Positions 40,900-49,718 of a stretch of 64,000 nt of DNA are shown here, one piece after another. The DNA comes from Streptomyces lydicus (GTDB taxonomy: Bacteria > Actinomycetota > Actinomycetes > Streptomycetales > Streptomycetaceae). Each line of letters begins with the position of its first letter. Position 1 is the stretch's first letter. The translations under genes were made by a program, and so were the position numbers. Below the pieces are notes generated by a model. That model was not told where the DNA came from. It saw only the letters and a program-made list of their open reading frames with translations, and made no database searches. The stretch spans positions 5,208,001 through 5,272,000 of the forward strand of contig NZ_RDTE01000003.1 in NCBI RefSeq assembly GCF_004125265.1. The letters run 5' to 3'.

Positions 40900-41534
40900 G
40901 GGCGCTCCAGGAGCCAGCGGGGTACGGTCACGCCTCCCGGCATGGTGTGGAAGGCGGCCTTCACCGGGGCGCCGATGCGCAGCCGTGCCGGGTCGACGGA
41001 GTTGAGGGGGGCATCGGCGTCGGCGACGAGATTGCCGACGAGACGGATGTGCGGGGCGTCGGCCAGCTCCACAATGATCGCGTTGTAGCCCGGCAGGGCG
41101 GCGTACGCGGGCAGCAGCGGCGGGTGCGGCAGCACATAGGACCAGATGCGGCCGCGACCGCTCATCCGCTGCCAGTGCGCGGTGAACGACTGGCAGTGCG
41201 GGCAGCAGGGCCGGGGCGGGAAGCGCAGTTCTTCGCAGCCGGAGCAGGCCTGGATGCGCAGTTCACCCTTGGCGGCGTACTCCCAGAAGGGCGCACCGTC
41301 GTCGTCGGCGACGGGAAGCAGCAGGTCAGCGCCGCTGTCGGGCCGATTGTCAGTGGTGGGTGTCACGATCGGGGAAGTGGCATCGCGAACGGACTCGGCG
41401 GGCTCGGTGGACTCGGTCACCGGGGATGACGGGGCCGAGGGGGTGGAGGGGACGGAGACAGTGGACTCGACGGACTCGACGGACTCGACGGACTCGACGG
41501 ACACGGCAGGCTCAACGGCGTCACGGGCGCTCAT
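40896..41534 (-). CDS. DUF35 OB-fold protein with zinc ribbon, copy 2
   Basis: The 212-residue protein has a repetitive N-terminal tail (SVESVESVESVEST, about 12-26), a zinc ribbon (CSGCEELRFPPRPCCPHC) and an OB fold (IWSYVLPHPPLLPAYAALPGYNAIIVEL, cut at natural breaks). It sits six bases after the thiolase gene at 41541 and overlaps the next gene by four bases. In known steroid aldolases such as Ltp2-ChsH2, a DUF35 protein binds the thiolase-fold lyase, so these two likely form a complex. The tail is odd for the family and is encoded by a GACTCGACG tandem repeat. Confidence 0.88.
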   Translation of the reverse strand: MSARDAVEPAVSVESVESVESVESTVSVPSTPSAPSSPVTESTEPAESVRDATSPIVTPTTDNRPDSGADLLLPVADDDGAPFWEYAAKGELRIQACSGCEELRFPPRPCCPHCQSFTAHWQRMSGRGRIWSYVLPHPPLLPAYAALPGYNAIIVELADAPHIRLVGNLVADADAPLNSVDPARLRIGAPVKAAFHTMPGGVTVPRWLLERP

Positions 41535-41540
41535 GGCGTA

Positions 41541-42704
41541 TCAACTCCTCAGCAGCAGGGCCGAGGTGGGGACGCCCTCGCCCGCGGTGACCAGGCAGGT
41601 GGCGGCGCCGGGTACCTGCGCGGTGCTGGTGCCGCGCAGTTGCTTGACGCCTTCGGTGATGAGGTTGAAACCGTGGACGTACGCCTCGGAGAGGCCGCCG
41701 CCACCGGTGTTGAGGGGGAGCCGGCCGCCGATCTCCAGCGCGCCGCCCTCGGTGAAGGCCGCTCCCTCGCCGCGCCCGCAGAAGCCGTATCCCTCCAGGG
41801 AGAGGGGGATCAGGGGGGTGAAGGCGTCATAGATCTGTGCCACGTCGACGTCCCGCGGTCCGAGGTCGGCGCCCTTCCACAGCTGCCGGGCGGCGGTCCA
41901 GGCGGGGCCGGTGAGCGGGTCGTCGTTCCAGTAGTTGACCATGCCGTGGTGCTGGGCGGGCAGGCCCTGGGCCGTGGAGTGGACGTAGACGGGCCGCTGC
42001 CGGCAGTCGCGCGCCCGCTCGGCGCTGACCACGACACAGGCCAGTGCGCCGTCCGTCTCCAGGCAGTTGTCGAAGAGGCAGAGCGGCTCGCTGATCCAGC
42101 GGGCGGTCATATACATCTCGCGGGTCAGCGGGCGCTCGTACATCATCGCGGCCGGGTTCTGGTTGGCGCGGTTGCGGCAGGCGAGCGCGACGTTGAAGAG
42201 GTGGTCGCGGGTGGCGCCGTATTCGTGCATATAGCGACGGGCCAGCATGCCGATCTCGTCGGCGGGGCGCAGGAGTCCGAAGGGGCGGGTCCACTGTCCC
42301 GGGGTGGGCAGCTGGACCTGGGTGTTCTTCCAGGGGCGCGGTCCCGAACCGCGTTTGCGGGACCGCCAGGCGACGCCGACGCTCGCCTGGCCGGTGGCGA
42401 TGGCGGCGGCCAGATGGGCCACCGTCGCGCAGGAACCGCCGCCGCCATAGCCGACCTTGGAGAAGTGGGTGACGTCCCCGGCGCCGATGGCCTTGGCTAT
42501 CTCGACCTCGTCGGTCTCCTCCATGGTGTAGGAGGCGAAGGCGTCCACCTCCGAGGGGGTGATTCCGGCGTCGTCCAGCGCCGCGACGATCGCCCGGCAG
42601 GCCAAGGTCTTCTCGGAGGCGCCGAGTCGTTTGGCGAACGGTGTCTGCCCGATGCCGGCTATCGCCGTAGCGTCCTTGAGGGTCGCCCCCATCGCCACCT
42701 CCAC
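41541..42704 (-). CDS. Thiolase-fold lipid-transfer protein / probable aldolase, copy 2
   Basis: The 387-residue protein starts MEVAMGATLKDATAIAGIGQ (a start at the fifth residue is also possible). It carries QIYDAFTPLIPLSLEGYGFC and NTGGGGLSEAYVHGFN. The Tyr in SEAYVHG replaces the usual thiolase GHP histidine, and Tyr in QIYDAF is also present. As I recall, two tyrosines act in the Ltp2-type retro-aldolases. With the adjacent DUF35 gene this points to a C-C lyase rather than a thiolase. Operator site 8 lies in the 93-bp gap to the divergent FadD3-like gene. Confidence 0.87.
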   Translation of the reverse strand: MEVAMGATLKDATAIAGIGQTPFAKRLGASEKTLACRAIVAALDDAGITPSEVDAFASYTMEETDEVEIAKAIGAGDVTHFSKVGYGGGGSCATVAHLAAAIATGQASVGVAWRSRKRGSGPRPWKNTQVQLPTPGQWTRPFGLLRPADEIGMLARRYMHEYGATRDHLFNVALACRNRANQNPAAMMYERPLTREMYMTARWISEPLCLFDNCLETDGALACVVVSAERARDCRQRPVYVHSTAQGLPAQHHGMVNYWNDDPLTGPAWTAARQLWKGADLGPRDVDVAQIYDAFTPLIPLSLEGYGFCGRGEGAAFTEGGALEIGGRLPLNTGGGGLSEAYVHGFNLITEGVKQLRGTSTAQVPGAATCLVTAGEGVPTSALLLRS

Positions 42705-42746
42705 GGTCGGTCGTCAGTGCTGACAGCGGAGGAGGCTACCGCTAAT

Positions 42747-42761
42747 CTGACGGACAGTCAG
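42747..42761. promoter_or_regulatory. TetR-type palindromic operator, site 8 (divergent)
   Basis: CTGACGGACAGTCAG lies between the divergent thiolase (start 42704) and acyl-CoA synthetase (start 42798) genes. It is well placed to control both. Confidence 0.83.
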
Positions 42762-42797
42762 CTAGTGGCGCAGGGCTCTTCGGCGGGAGGCGACGCG

Positions 42798-44435
42798 ATG
42801 GGCGACGACCTGGAGGCGCGGGCGGATCTGGAGTACGGCACCATCCCCCGGCTGGTGCGGGCGGCCGCCCGGCGGTACGCCTCTCGGGAGGCCGTGGTCG
42901 AGGGCCGTACCCGGGTGTCGTACGCCGAGCTCGGCGCGCGGGTGGAGGAGGCCGCGGCCGCCTGTATCGCCTCCGGGGTCGCGCCCGGCGACCGCGTCGC
43001 CGTATGGGCGCCCAACACCCTCGACTGGATCGTCTCCGCCCTCGGAGCGGTCACCGCCGGAGCCGTCCTCGTCCCCGTCAACACCCGCTTCAAGGGCGCC
43101 GAGGCCGCCGACGTCCTGTGCCGCACCCGCGCCAAGCTCCTCTTCGTCACCGGCACCTTCCTCGGCACGTCCTACGTCGCCTCGCTCCGCCGCGCCGCCC
43201 AGGAAGGCCCCGGCCGCGGCCCGCTGCCCGGACTGCCGCGGCTGGAAAAGGTCGTGGTGCTCTCCGAGGACGCCCCCGCCGACTTCGCCACCTGGCGGGA
43301 CTTCCTCGCCGGCGGCGCGGCGGTGCCCCCGGAAACGGTCCGCGGCCGGGCCGATGCGCTGCACCCCGACGCCCCCTCGGACATCGTCTTCACCTCCGGC
43401 ACCACCGGCCGCTCCAAAGGCGCGGTGATCACACACGCCCAGACCCTGCGCGCCTACGCCGTGTGGAGCGAACTGGCCGGCCTGAGGGAGGGCGACCGCT
43501 ATCTGATCGTCAACCCGTTCTTCCACACCTTCGGCTACAAGGCCGGGATCATCGCCTGCCTGCTGCGCGGCGCGACGATGGTGCCGCAGCCGGTCTTCGG
43601 CGTGGAGACCGCGCTCGCCAACATCGCCGCCGAGCGGATCTCCGTACTCCCCGGCCCGCCCACCCTCCACCAGCAGCTCCTCGACCACCCCGCCCGCACC
43701 CTGCACGACCTCTCCGCGCTGCGCGTGGTGGTCACCGGCGCCGCCGTGGTCCCCCTGGAGCTGGTCGAACGGCTGCGCAGCGAGCTGAAGGTCTCCACCG
43801 TTCTCACGGCGTACGGCCTGTCCGAGAGCTCCGGCGTCGTCACGATGTGCCGCCGCGGCGATCCGCCCGGGGTCATCGCCACGACCTCGGGGCGGGCCAT
43901 ACCCGGCACCGAGGTCCGGGTGGTCGACGCCGCGGGCGGCCCGGTGCCGCCCGGTGAACCCGGCGAGGTGCAGGTCCGCGGCTATCACGTGATGTCCGGC
44001 TACTTCGAGGACCCGGCCGCCACGGCCCAGGTGATCACCCCCGACGGCTGGCTGCGCACCGGCGATGTGGGCGTCCTCGACGCGGCGGGCAACCTCCGGA
44101 TCACCGACCGCATCAAGGACATGTTCATCGTCGGGGGCTTCAACGCCTATCCCGCCGAAATAGAGCAACTCCTCGGCCGTCACCCGGACATCGCCGAGGT
44201 CGCCGTCGTCGGCATACCCGACCCACGGCTCGGCGAGGTCGGCAAGGCCTATGCGGTCCGGCGCGCCGGCTCCCTGCTCACCGCCGACGACCTGATCGCC
44301 TGGTCCCGCCGGGAGATGGCCAACTACAAGGTCCCGCGGGAGGTCACCTTCGTCACCGCACTCCCGCGCAACGCCGGCGGCAAGATCCTCAAGACCCTGC
44401 TGCGGAACGGGGCCCCGGGGCCGGCTCCGGCGTGA
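42798..44435 (+). CDS. AMP-forming acyl-CoA synthetase, FadD3-like
   Basis: ATG 42798 follows GGGAGG; the protein has 545 residues. It has the adenylation motifs FTSGTTGRSKG (about 197-207), AYGLSESSG, WLRTGDVG, ITDRIKDMFIVGGFN and a C-terminal PRNAGGKILK lysine. Several stretches, NPFFHTFGYKAG, VLPGPPTLHQQLLDHPAR and LTAYGLSES, closely match my memory of mycobacterial FadD3, which makes the CoA thioester of HIP, the bicyclic remnant of steroid rings. An HIP-like alicyclic acid is therefore the best guess for substrate. Operator site 8 is upstream. Confidence 0.9.
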   Translation: MGDDLEARADLEYGTIPRLVRAAARRYASREAVVEGRTRVSYAELGARVEEAAAACIASGVAPGDRVAVWAPNTLDWIVSALGAVTAGAVLVPVNTRFKGAEAADVLCRTRAKLLFVTGTFLGTSYVASLRRAAQEGPGRGPLPGLPRLEKVVVLSEDAPADFATWRDFLAGGAAVPPETVRGRADALHPDAPSDIVFTSGTTGRSKGAVITHAQTLRAYAVWSELAGLREGDRYLIVNPFFHTFGYKAGIIACLLRGATMVPQPVFGVETALANIAAERISVLPGPPTLHQQLLDHPARTLHDLSALRVVVTGAAVVPLELVERLRSELKVSTVLTAYGLSESSGVVTMCRRGDPPGVIATTSGRAIPGTEVRVVDAAGGPVPPGEPGEVQVRGYHVMSGYFEDPAATAQVITPDGWLRTGDVGVLDAAGNLRITDRIKDMFIVGGFNAYPAEIEQLLGRHPDIAEVAVVGIPDPRLGEVGKAYAVRRAGSLLTADDLIAWSRREMANYKVPREVTFVTALPRNAGGKILKTLLRNGAPGPAPA

Positions 44436-44835
44436 GGATGCCACCCGCCGGCCGGCCTCCGCGACCGCCCCCGTCACACCGCCCCCGTCACACCGCGTCC
44501 AGGATGCTGTCCGCGCTCGACGCCGCACGGCCGGCGGCGCACCCGAAAGGACCGTTCCGGGCACCGCCACGCCGAGCCGTCGGGCTTGCCCCTATGACGC
44601 CTATGCCGCCTGTGAGGCCTGTGACGCCTATGACGTCGAGGCTGTCCAGTCCGGCCGACGGCCGCTGAGCGCCACCGCCTGATCGAGGAGCGGTGCTTCC
44701 GCCGCCACCGCCACCGGTGGGCCGAACGGCCCGCGCTCCGGGCTCTCGGCAAATTGCGTGAGCAGCGCATACGAGACCCCGAGACGGGGTCGCCGTATCA
44801 TCCGCCGCAAAAACAACGGATATCGCTGACCTGGA
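44436..44835. other. Intergenic stretch, short repeats only
   Basis: About 400 bp separate the FadD3-like gene from the transposase remnant. A GCCTATGAC-type repeat (44592-44636) is the only structure seen. No terminal inverted repeat of a Tn3 element was recognised. Confidence 0.5.
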
Positions 44836-45514
44836 GTGATTCCGTTGGAACCGGCGGAGGTCTCGTTGAAGACCGCCTGCCCCGTCTGCGCCGCGGCGGG
44901 GGAGGGACGGCAGGCCCTGCTGGACGAGATCCTGCCGGTCCTGGTGGACACCGGGATCGAGGACGAGATGGTCGGTGGGCTGCTGCGGAACACCATCGGC
45001 ATGGAGCGGCTGCGGGCCGCCGTTGCCCAGGCGGCTGGCAGGCTGCCGCGTGACAAGGGGCATCTGGCAATGCTCGACAACTCCTATTCCAACCTGCCGC
45101 AGTTCACCCCGTACGTGCTGAAGGCCATCGAGTTCACCGGCGGCACGGGCTCCGAAGCGCTCATGGAGGCCGTGACGATCCTGAAGAAGCTGAACGCGGA
45201 CGGGGCCCGGAAGGTCCCCGAAGGCGCACCGGCGGACTTCGTGCCCGCGAAGTGGGCCGACTACCTGGAGCAGGCGTCGCGGGATCGTGATGTCACGGCG
45301 TACCGGCACTTCTGGGAGCTGACGGTGCGCCATCGCCCAGATGCGAGCCGAAGGCTGCCCGGTCGACGACGAACTCCTCGCGCACATCTCCCCGGCCCAC
45401 AGCGAGAACGTGAACATCTTCGGTACGATCAACGTCGAGGTCGACACCGAACTCGCCAAGCTCGACCCGGCCGGCTACCGGCCCCTGCGGCCCCGCCGCC
45501 CAGGCCGGAACTGA
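44836..45514 (+). pseudogene. Tn3-family transposase remnant with internal deletion
   Basis: The first part (44836 to about 45318) reads like a TnpA segment: MVGGLLRNTIGMERL, AMLDNSYSNLPQFTPYVLKAIEF, ARKVPEGAPADFVPAKWADYL and YRHFWELTV. The reading frame then changes. From about 45320 another frame gives EGCPVDDELLAHISPAHSEN followed by VNIFGTINVEV and a stop at 45514, which is the C-terminal end of Tn3 transposases. The catalytic DDE core, hundreds of residues, is missing between them, so a deletion joined two distant parts out of frame. It marks an old mobile element insertion next to the AraC gene. Confidence 0.75.
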
Positions 45515-45673
45515 ACAGACGGACAAGGGACGGCCGACGCCCCTGATAGGTGGAACCGCCTCCGCCAGGGCATTCACCGGATGCGTATCTGTGGATGATG
45601 CACTCCTGCCTTGCCCTCATCAAGGGTCAAGAGGCAAACCGTTCAGGGACTCGCAAGACGGGGAGGACGCGAG

Positions 45674-46690
45674 ATGCTGATCGAAAGGGTATTCCGCAGC
45701 GAGGACTTGCCCCCGGCCGACCGGTTCGACTCCTGGCGCCAATTGGTCGGCCAGACCCATGCCCCAATGGAGCTGCGCAGTGACCATTCGGCGGATTTCC
45801 GGGCTTCCCAGCGCCTACTGGACCTCGGTTCCGTATCCGTGTGGCCGACAATCTTCCAGCCAATGTGCTTTCGGCGGACGCCGAAACTGATCCGGCAGTC
45901 CGATCCCGAGGGGCTGCACATCTCTCTGCCTCTGAGCGGGGCACTCCGCGCCGTCCGGGGCGAGGAAGAGGCCGTCTACGGTCCCGACAGCCTGTGCATC
46001 GTGGACACCTCGCGGCCCGTCGACGTCCACGGGGGTGACGACGCCAGCCTGCACACGGGAGTTGGGCTGGAAGTGCCCAAAGCAGTGTTACCCCTGCCCC
46101 GGAACCATGTGGATCAGGCGGCCCGGCTGCGGCTGTCAGCGCAGGACGGGTTCGGCTCCCTGCTGGCACAACTGCTCACCCAGCTGGCGAGAGGAACGGA
46201 TTCGTACCAACCGACCGATGGGCCCCGGCTCGGGACCGTCGTGGTCGACCTGTTGTCCGCACTGATCGCCCATGCCCTGGACTCGGGCAGCTCGCTCCCA
46301 CCGGAAACCCGCAGGCAGGCGCTCGCCATACGCATCCGTGCCTTCGTCCAACGGCACCTGCACGACCCGCACCTGACCCCGCGTGCCGTCGCCGCCGCAC
46401 ACCACATCTCCACCAGTTACCTTCACCGCATCTTCCAACACGAAGAGGAAACGGTCGCGGCCTGGATCCGCCGCCAGCGTCTGGAACGAGCCTGCCACGA
46501 CCTCGCCGACCCTGCTCAGCGCACCACGCCCATCCACGCCATCGCCGCCCGCTGGGGCTTCCCTCGCGCTACCGACTTCACCCGACTCTTCCGCGCGGCC
46601 TACGGCATGCCGCCCAGCGACTACCGGAACCACGCACTCACATCAGTCCGAGTAGACGCATGTCCAAGCCAATCGAGGACCCATCGCTGA
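45674..46690 (+). CDS. AraC-family transcriptional regulator with a TTA codon
   Basis: ATG 45674 follows GGGAGG at eight bases; the product has 338 residues. The N-terminal AraC-binding-like domain (FDSWRQLVGQTHAPMELRS) is followed by the two helix-turn-helix units: VAAAHHISTSYLHRIFQHEE and AARWGFPRATDFTRLFRAAY, ending GMPPSDYR. This is the type that controls aromatic or alkane catabolism. Codon 139 is TTA (46088-46090), very rare in Streptomyces, so translation may depend on the bldA tRNA. The gene lies directly after a Tn3 remnant and may have arrived with it. No operator of the TetR regulon is upstream. Confidence 0.88.
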   Translation: MLIERVFRSEDLPPADRFDSWRQLVGQTHAPMELRSDHSADFRASQRLLDLGSVSVWPTIFQPMCFRRTPKLIRQSDPEGLHISLPLSGALRAVRGEEEAVYGPDSLCIVDTSRPVDVHGGDDASLHTGVGLEVPKAVLPLPRNHVDQAARLRLSAQDGFGSLLAQLLTQLARGTDSYQPTDGPRLGTVVVDLLSALIAHALDSGSSLPPETRRQALAIRIRAFVQRHLHDPHLTPRAVAAAHHISTSYLHRIFQHEEETVAAWIRRQRLERACHDLADPAQRTTPIHAIAARWGFPRATDFTRLFRAAYGMPPSDYRNHALTSVRVDACPSQSRTHR

Positions 46691-46971
46691 CGACATCTCA
46701 TGGTGTACACCAGCAAGCTGGTGATGGCCTCGCCGCCGATGAAATAAGGAAGGAGCACGGGGCGTAGCCACATCACCAGCCGAAAGAGTGAGCAACCTCT
46801 GCGGATCGGGGGGGCGCGGCGACGCAGGCCACGCGGTGTTCTCGCACGGTGCGGAATGCAGTTGGCGGCGGAGCCACGGGAGGACGATAGCGATGCCCCC
46901 TGGGACCCGATGGCGGCCCCCGGAGACATCGTTCGTGCGCTCGCACGGCTCTTCCCGCAGCACCGCCACGG

Positions 46972-48546
46972 CTACGCCGTAAACCGCTCCCGCAGCGCTG
47001 CCTTGAGCACCTTGTCCAGCGGCCCGCCGCGCGGCAGCTCACCGACGATCTCCAGCTGCTCCGGCAGCTTCTGCGTCATCAGCCCGGCCGACCGCAGATG
47101 CGCGGTCAGCCCGTCCAGGGTCAGCGGCGGCGCGGCCGGATCGGCGGGCGTGACCACCGCGCACACCCGCTCGCCGCGCTCCCGGTCCGGCAGTCCGATC
47201 ACCGCGGCCTCCGCCACCGCCGGATGGGTGCGCACCAGCTCCTCGATCTCCTGCGCGGAGATGTTCTCGCCCTTGCGGATGATGATGTCCTTCAGCCGCC
47301 CGGTCAGCACCAGATGCCCGTCGGGACGCAGATACCCCAGGTCACCGGTGCGGAAGGAGCCGTCGGGGGCAAACGCCGCGGCGTTCAGCGCCGGGTCCGT
47401 GTACCGGCGGAAGAGCATCGCGCCTTTGAGCGTCACCTCGCCGGACTCCCCGGCCCTGGCCTCGCTCCCGTCCGGCAGGACGATCCGGACCTGCGCCCCC
47501 ACCACCGGCTTGCCCACGGTCCGCGACAACTGCTCATTGCTGTCGTACGGCGTGCCCATCGTGATCATCGGGCACTCGGTCATGCCGTATCCGTGCACGA
47601 TCGCGCAGTCCAGCTCCCGCCCGGCGGCCGCATACAGCTCCGGGGGCATCGGGGCCCCGCCGCCGGACAGCAGCCGCAGCGACGGAATCAACCGCCCGGC
47701 CCGCGGCAGCCGCTGCCGGTAGCGACGCGACTCATCGAGAAACGCCTGGTAGAAGGCGGTGCTGCCGCCGGCCATCGTCACCCCGTGGCGCCGGTAGACG
47801 GCGGCCGCGTGGCCCAGTTCGAAGCTGTCCAGGATGACCGCGGGGAACCCGCTGACCAGCATGGCGATGACATAGTCCGGGCCGGCGATATGCGCGTAGG
47901 GAAAGGCGATCGAGCCGGTGTCGTCCGCGGACATCCCGAGCGCGGTGGCCAGTCCGATGCCACCGGCGAGGAGAGTGGCATCGGTGTGCTCGACGCCCTT
48001 GGGCGAGGAGGTGGTGCCCGAGGTGTAGTAGACCCAGGTGGTGGCCCCGTTGCCGACCGGCGTCGCAGCGGGCAGCCCGGCCGGGTCCCGCACGGGCAGT
48101 CCGGCCGGGTCCGCCGTGGGGAGCCCGTCCCCGACCGGCAGCACCCGCACCCCGTCCCCGGCGAGCTTCCGCACCATCGCGGTGTGGTCGAACCCTCGCC
48201 ACACGCCCGGTACGAGCACGAACTCCGCCGCCGACTCCGCCAGGATGAAACCGACTTCGCGCTCCCGGTGCAGCGGGATGACCGGCGTCTGTACGGCCCC
48301 GAGCCGGGCCAGCGCCAGCGAGGCGACCACGGTCTCGATCCGCGTCGGCAACTGCCAGGCCACCCGGGTCCCCGCCCCGATCCCCAGCTCCCGGAACCCG
48401 GCCGCCACCCGCAGCGCTTCGTCGCGCACCCCGCCGAAGGTGACGCTCCGCCCGTCCCCGTCGTGGAACATCGGCATCCCGTACGAGGCCCGCGCACGGT
48501 ACTCGACGAGTTCCCACAGCGTGCGTATACGACCGGCTTCGAACAC
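46972..48546 (-). CDS. AMP-forming acyl-CoA synthetase, second copy
   Basis: The start is GTG 48546, six bases after AGGAGG; the longer frame to 48624 has no ribosome site and runs towards the operator. The 524-residue protein has YYTSGTTSSPKG (about 175), GYGMTECPM, FRTGDLGYL, LTGRLKDIIIRKGENIS and a C-terminal PRGGPLDKVLK lysine. It belongs to the medium/cyclic acyl-CoA ligase group (CaiC/cyclohexanecarboxylate-CoA ligase style) rather than the FadD3 type, so it probably activates a different acid of the same route. Operator site 9 lies 81 bp upstream. Confidence 0.9.
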   Translation of the reverse strand: MFEAGRIRTLWELVEYRARASYGMPMFHDGDGRSVTFGGVRDEALRVAAGFRELGIGAGTRVAWQLPTRIETVVASLALARLGAVQTPVIPLHREREVGFILAESAAEFVLVPGVWRGFDHTAMVRKLAGDGVRVLPVGDGLPTADPAGLPVRDPAGLPAATPVGNGATTWVYYTSGTTSSPKGVEHTDATLLAGGIGLATALGMSADDTGSIAFPYAHIAGPDYVIAMLVSGFPAVILDSFELGHAAAVYRRHGVTMAGGSTAFYQAFLDESRRYRQRLPRAGRLIPSLRLLSGGGAPMPPELYAAAGRELDCAIVHGYGMTECPMITMGTPYDSNEQLSRTVGKPVVGAQVRIVLPDGSEARAGESGEVTLKGAMLFRRYTDPALNAAAFAPDGSFRTGDLGYLRPDGHLVLTGRLKDIIIRKGENISAQEIEELVRTHPAVAEAAVIGLPDRERGERVCAVVTPADPAAPPLTLDGLTAHLRSAGLMTQKLPEQLEIVGELPRGGPLDKVLKAALRERFTA

Positions 48547-48626
48547 GCGCGCCTCCTGGCTGCGAGCGGAGCGGGGCGGGCCCGACGGCCTCGGCGGGCC
48601 TGAACGGCGCGACTGTAGCAGCAAAA

Positions 48627-48641
48627 CTGACGCATCGTCAG
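48627..48641. promoter_or_regulatory. TetR-type palindromic operator, site 9
   Basis: CTGACGCATCGTCAG has perfect arms and lies 81 bp before the acyl-CoA synthetase GTG at 48546. Confidence 0.84.
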
Positions 48642-48750
48642 CTAAGTGATGACGGAGTCTGCGCGGCAGGCGGAGTGGCTGCCGGAAGCCGAGCGGGCCC
48701 GTCGCGGCGCGACGGGCCCGGCCCCCGTGAAGGGGCGGTGCTGCGTTCGG

Positions 48751-48954
48751 TCAGTGCTGGACGGACCCCTGGGGCGCGACCGGCATGTGGCTGTCGGGGA
48801 CGGCCACATTGGCGGCTATGGGCATGGTGCTGTCCTGGGTGGAGAAGCCCGGAGTGGAGGGGGTGTGGCTGTCCGCCATGGCCGGAGTCGCGGCGCCGCC
48901 GGCGGCAGCGGCCGCGAGGGCGACGGTGACGAGGGTGCGCGTGAATCGGGTCAT
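48751..48954 (-). CDS. Small exported protein with AfsS-like DSxxP repeats
   Basis: The start is ATG 48954 behind AAGGAG. The 67-residue product has a clear signal peptide (TRFTRTLVTVALAAAAAGG, then PAMA as the cleavage site) and a mature part of 40 residues with three repeats: DSHTPSTP, DSTMPIAA and DSHMPVAP. The DNHMPxPP-type repeats of AfsS, the small sigma-like activator, are close to these, but AfsS is cytoplasmic while this peptide should be exported. It follows an AfsR-like gene and another repeat peptide on the same strand. A perfect palindrome GTTCATGAAC (48975-48984) lies 20 bp upstream. Confidence 0.78.
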   Translation of the reverse strand: MTRFTRTLVTVALAAAAAGGAATPAMADSHTPSTPGFSTQDSTMPIAANVAVPDSHMPVAPQGSVQH

Positions 48955-49125
48955 CTGAACTCCTTGAAGGGGCGGTTCATGAACAACAAAAGCTTGCCGG
49001 TCATAGGCGGCACATTCGATCAGGTGTCCTGAAATAGCTGCTGAATGAGGGAAAGCGCCGTAGTCGATCGCCGCGACGCCGACGCGCGGCCCACAGCAAG
49101 GACCCTTCTGCGCCGGCGCACGCGA

Positions 49126-49179
49126 AAGGGGCCGACTTCGATGACTCCCCCCTTGGAATGTCATCGAGGCCGGCCCCTT
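49126..49179. terminator. 20-bp stem-loop between the two repeat-peptide genes
   Basis: AAGGGGCCGACTTCGATGAC (49126-49145) pairs with GTCATCGAGGCCGGCCCCTT (49160-49179) with two mismatches and a 14-base loop. It follows the 49292 gene and lies 170 bp upstream of the exported peptide gene. It may be a terminator or attenuator that separates them. Confidence 0.7.
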
Positions 49180-49291
49180 CGGCCCCCCCTGGTCCCCGTC
49201 CGTCCCCCGTTCCCCCGTTGCCCGGTCTCTCCCCCGCCCGGGCCCTCCCGGTTATCCCCCGATTCCCGGGCTCACTTGATGTCGATGTCGA

Positions 49292-49555
49292 CTACTGCGG
49301 GTCGATGATCGGCCGAGTGCTGTCCTTCGCCGTCACGGCTTGACCGTCGTGGGGTGCGGCGGCACCGCCGACGACGGGACCGCGCTTGTCCGCCGGCTGG
49401 ATCGGACGGGTGCTGTCCGGCGGCTGGATGGGGCGCGTGCTGTCCATGGGCTGGATCGGACGGGTGCTGTCCATCGGCTGGATCGGGCGCGTGCTGTCGA
49501 GCGGCTTGACGACATCCTTCTCGTCACCCGGGCGAGACTGATTCTCGGTGGCCAT
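49292..49555 (-). CDS. Repeat peptide with four DSTRPIQP units, AfsS-like
   Basis: The start is ATG 49555 with AGGAG nine bases upstream; the product has 87 residues. After an acidic/basic N-terminus (MATENQSRPGDEKDVVKP) come four near-identical units DSTRPIQP-M/P/A, then a KRGPVVGGAAAPHDGQ linker and a fifth, DSTRPIIDPQ. There is no signal peptide or membrane segment. Repeat spacing and the DSTxP core recall AfsS (DNHMPxPP), the target gene of AfsR, which also lies just downstream of afsR. Alternatives are a multi-core RiPP precursor or a disordered scaffold. No RiPP enzyme is nearby. Confidence 0.8.
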   Translation of the reverse strand: MATENQSRPGDEKDVVKPLDSTRPIQPMDSTRPIQPMDSTRPIQPPDSTRPIQPADKRGPVVGGAAAPHDGQAVTAKDSTRPIIDPQ

Positions 49556-49718
49556 ACGATCAACTCCTACGTGTGGGCGCTTTTGGAGCACCCGCCCGGC
49601 AACTCCCCCGTGGGTCGCCGGACGGGCGAACCGCGGCCGAACACCTTATCGGTGGGGCTCGCTCACCGAGCCGCTTGCCCCCCGAGGCGGCGGATCGGTT
49701 GAGAAGAGACTGCCGGGT

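Noticed and set aside
46691..46971. Hydrophobic minus-strand frame between AraC and the synthetase (LLPYFIGGEAITSLLVYTM)
   Set aside because: Short, no ribosome site and no recognisable family; could be a decayed fragment of the Tn3-associated insert, but unsupported.
48547..48624. N-terminal extension of the second acyl-CoA synthetase from ATG 48624
   Set aside because: No ribosome site, no family similarity, and it starts three bases from the operator; GTG 48546 has AGGAGG.
49292..49555. RiPP precursor with multiple cores
   Set aside because: No modifying enzyme, transporter or peptidase gene is adjacent; the AfsS-like explanation fits the neighbouring SARP better, though it is not excluded.
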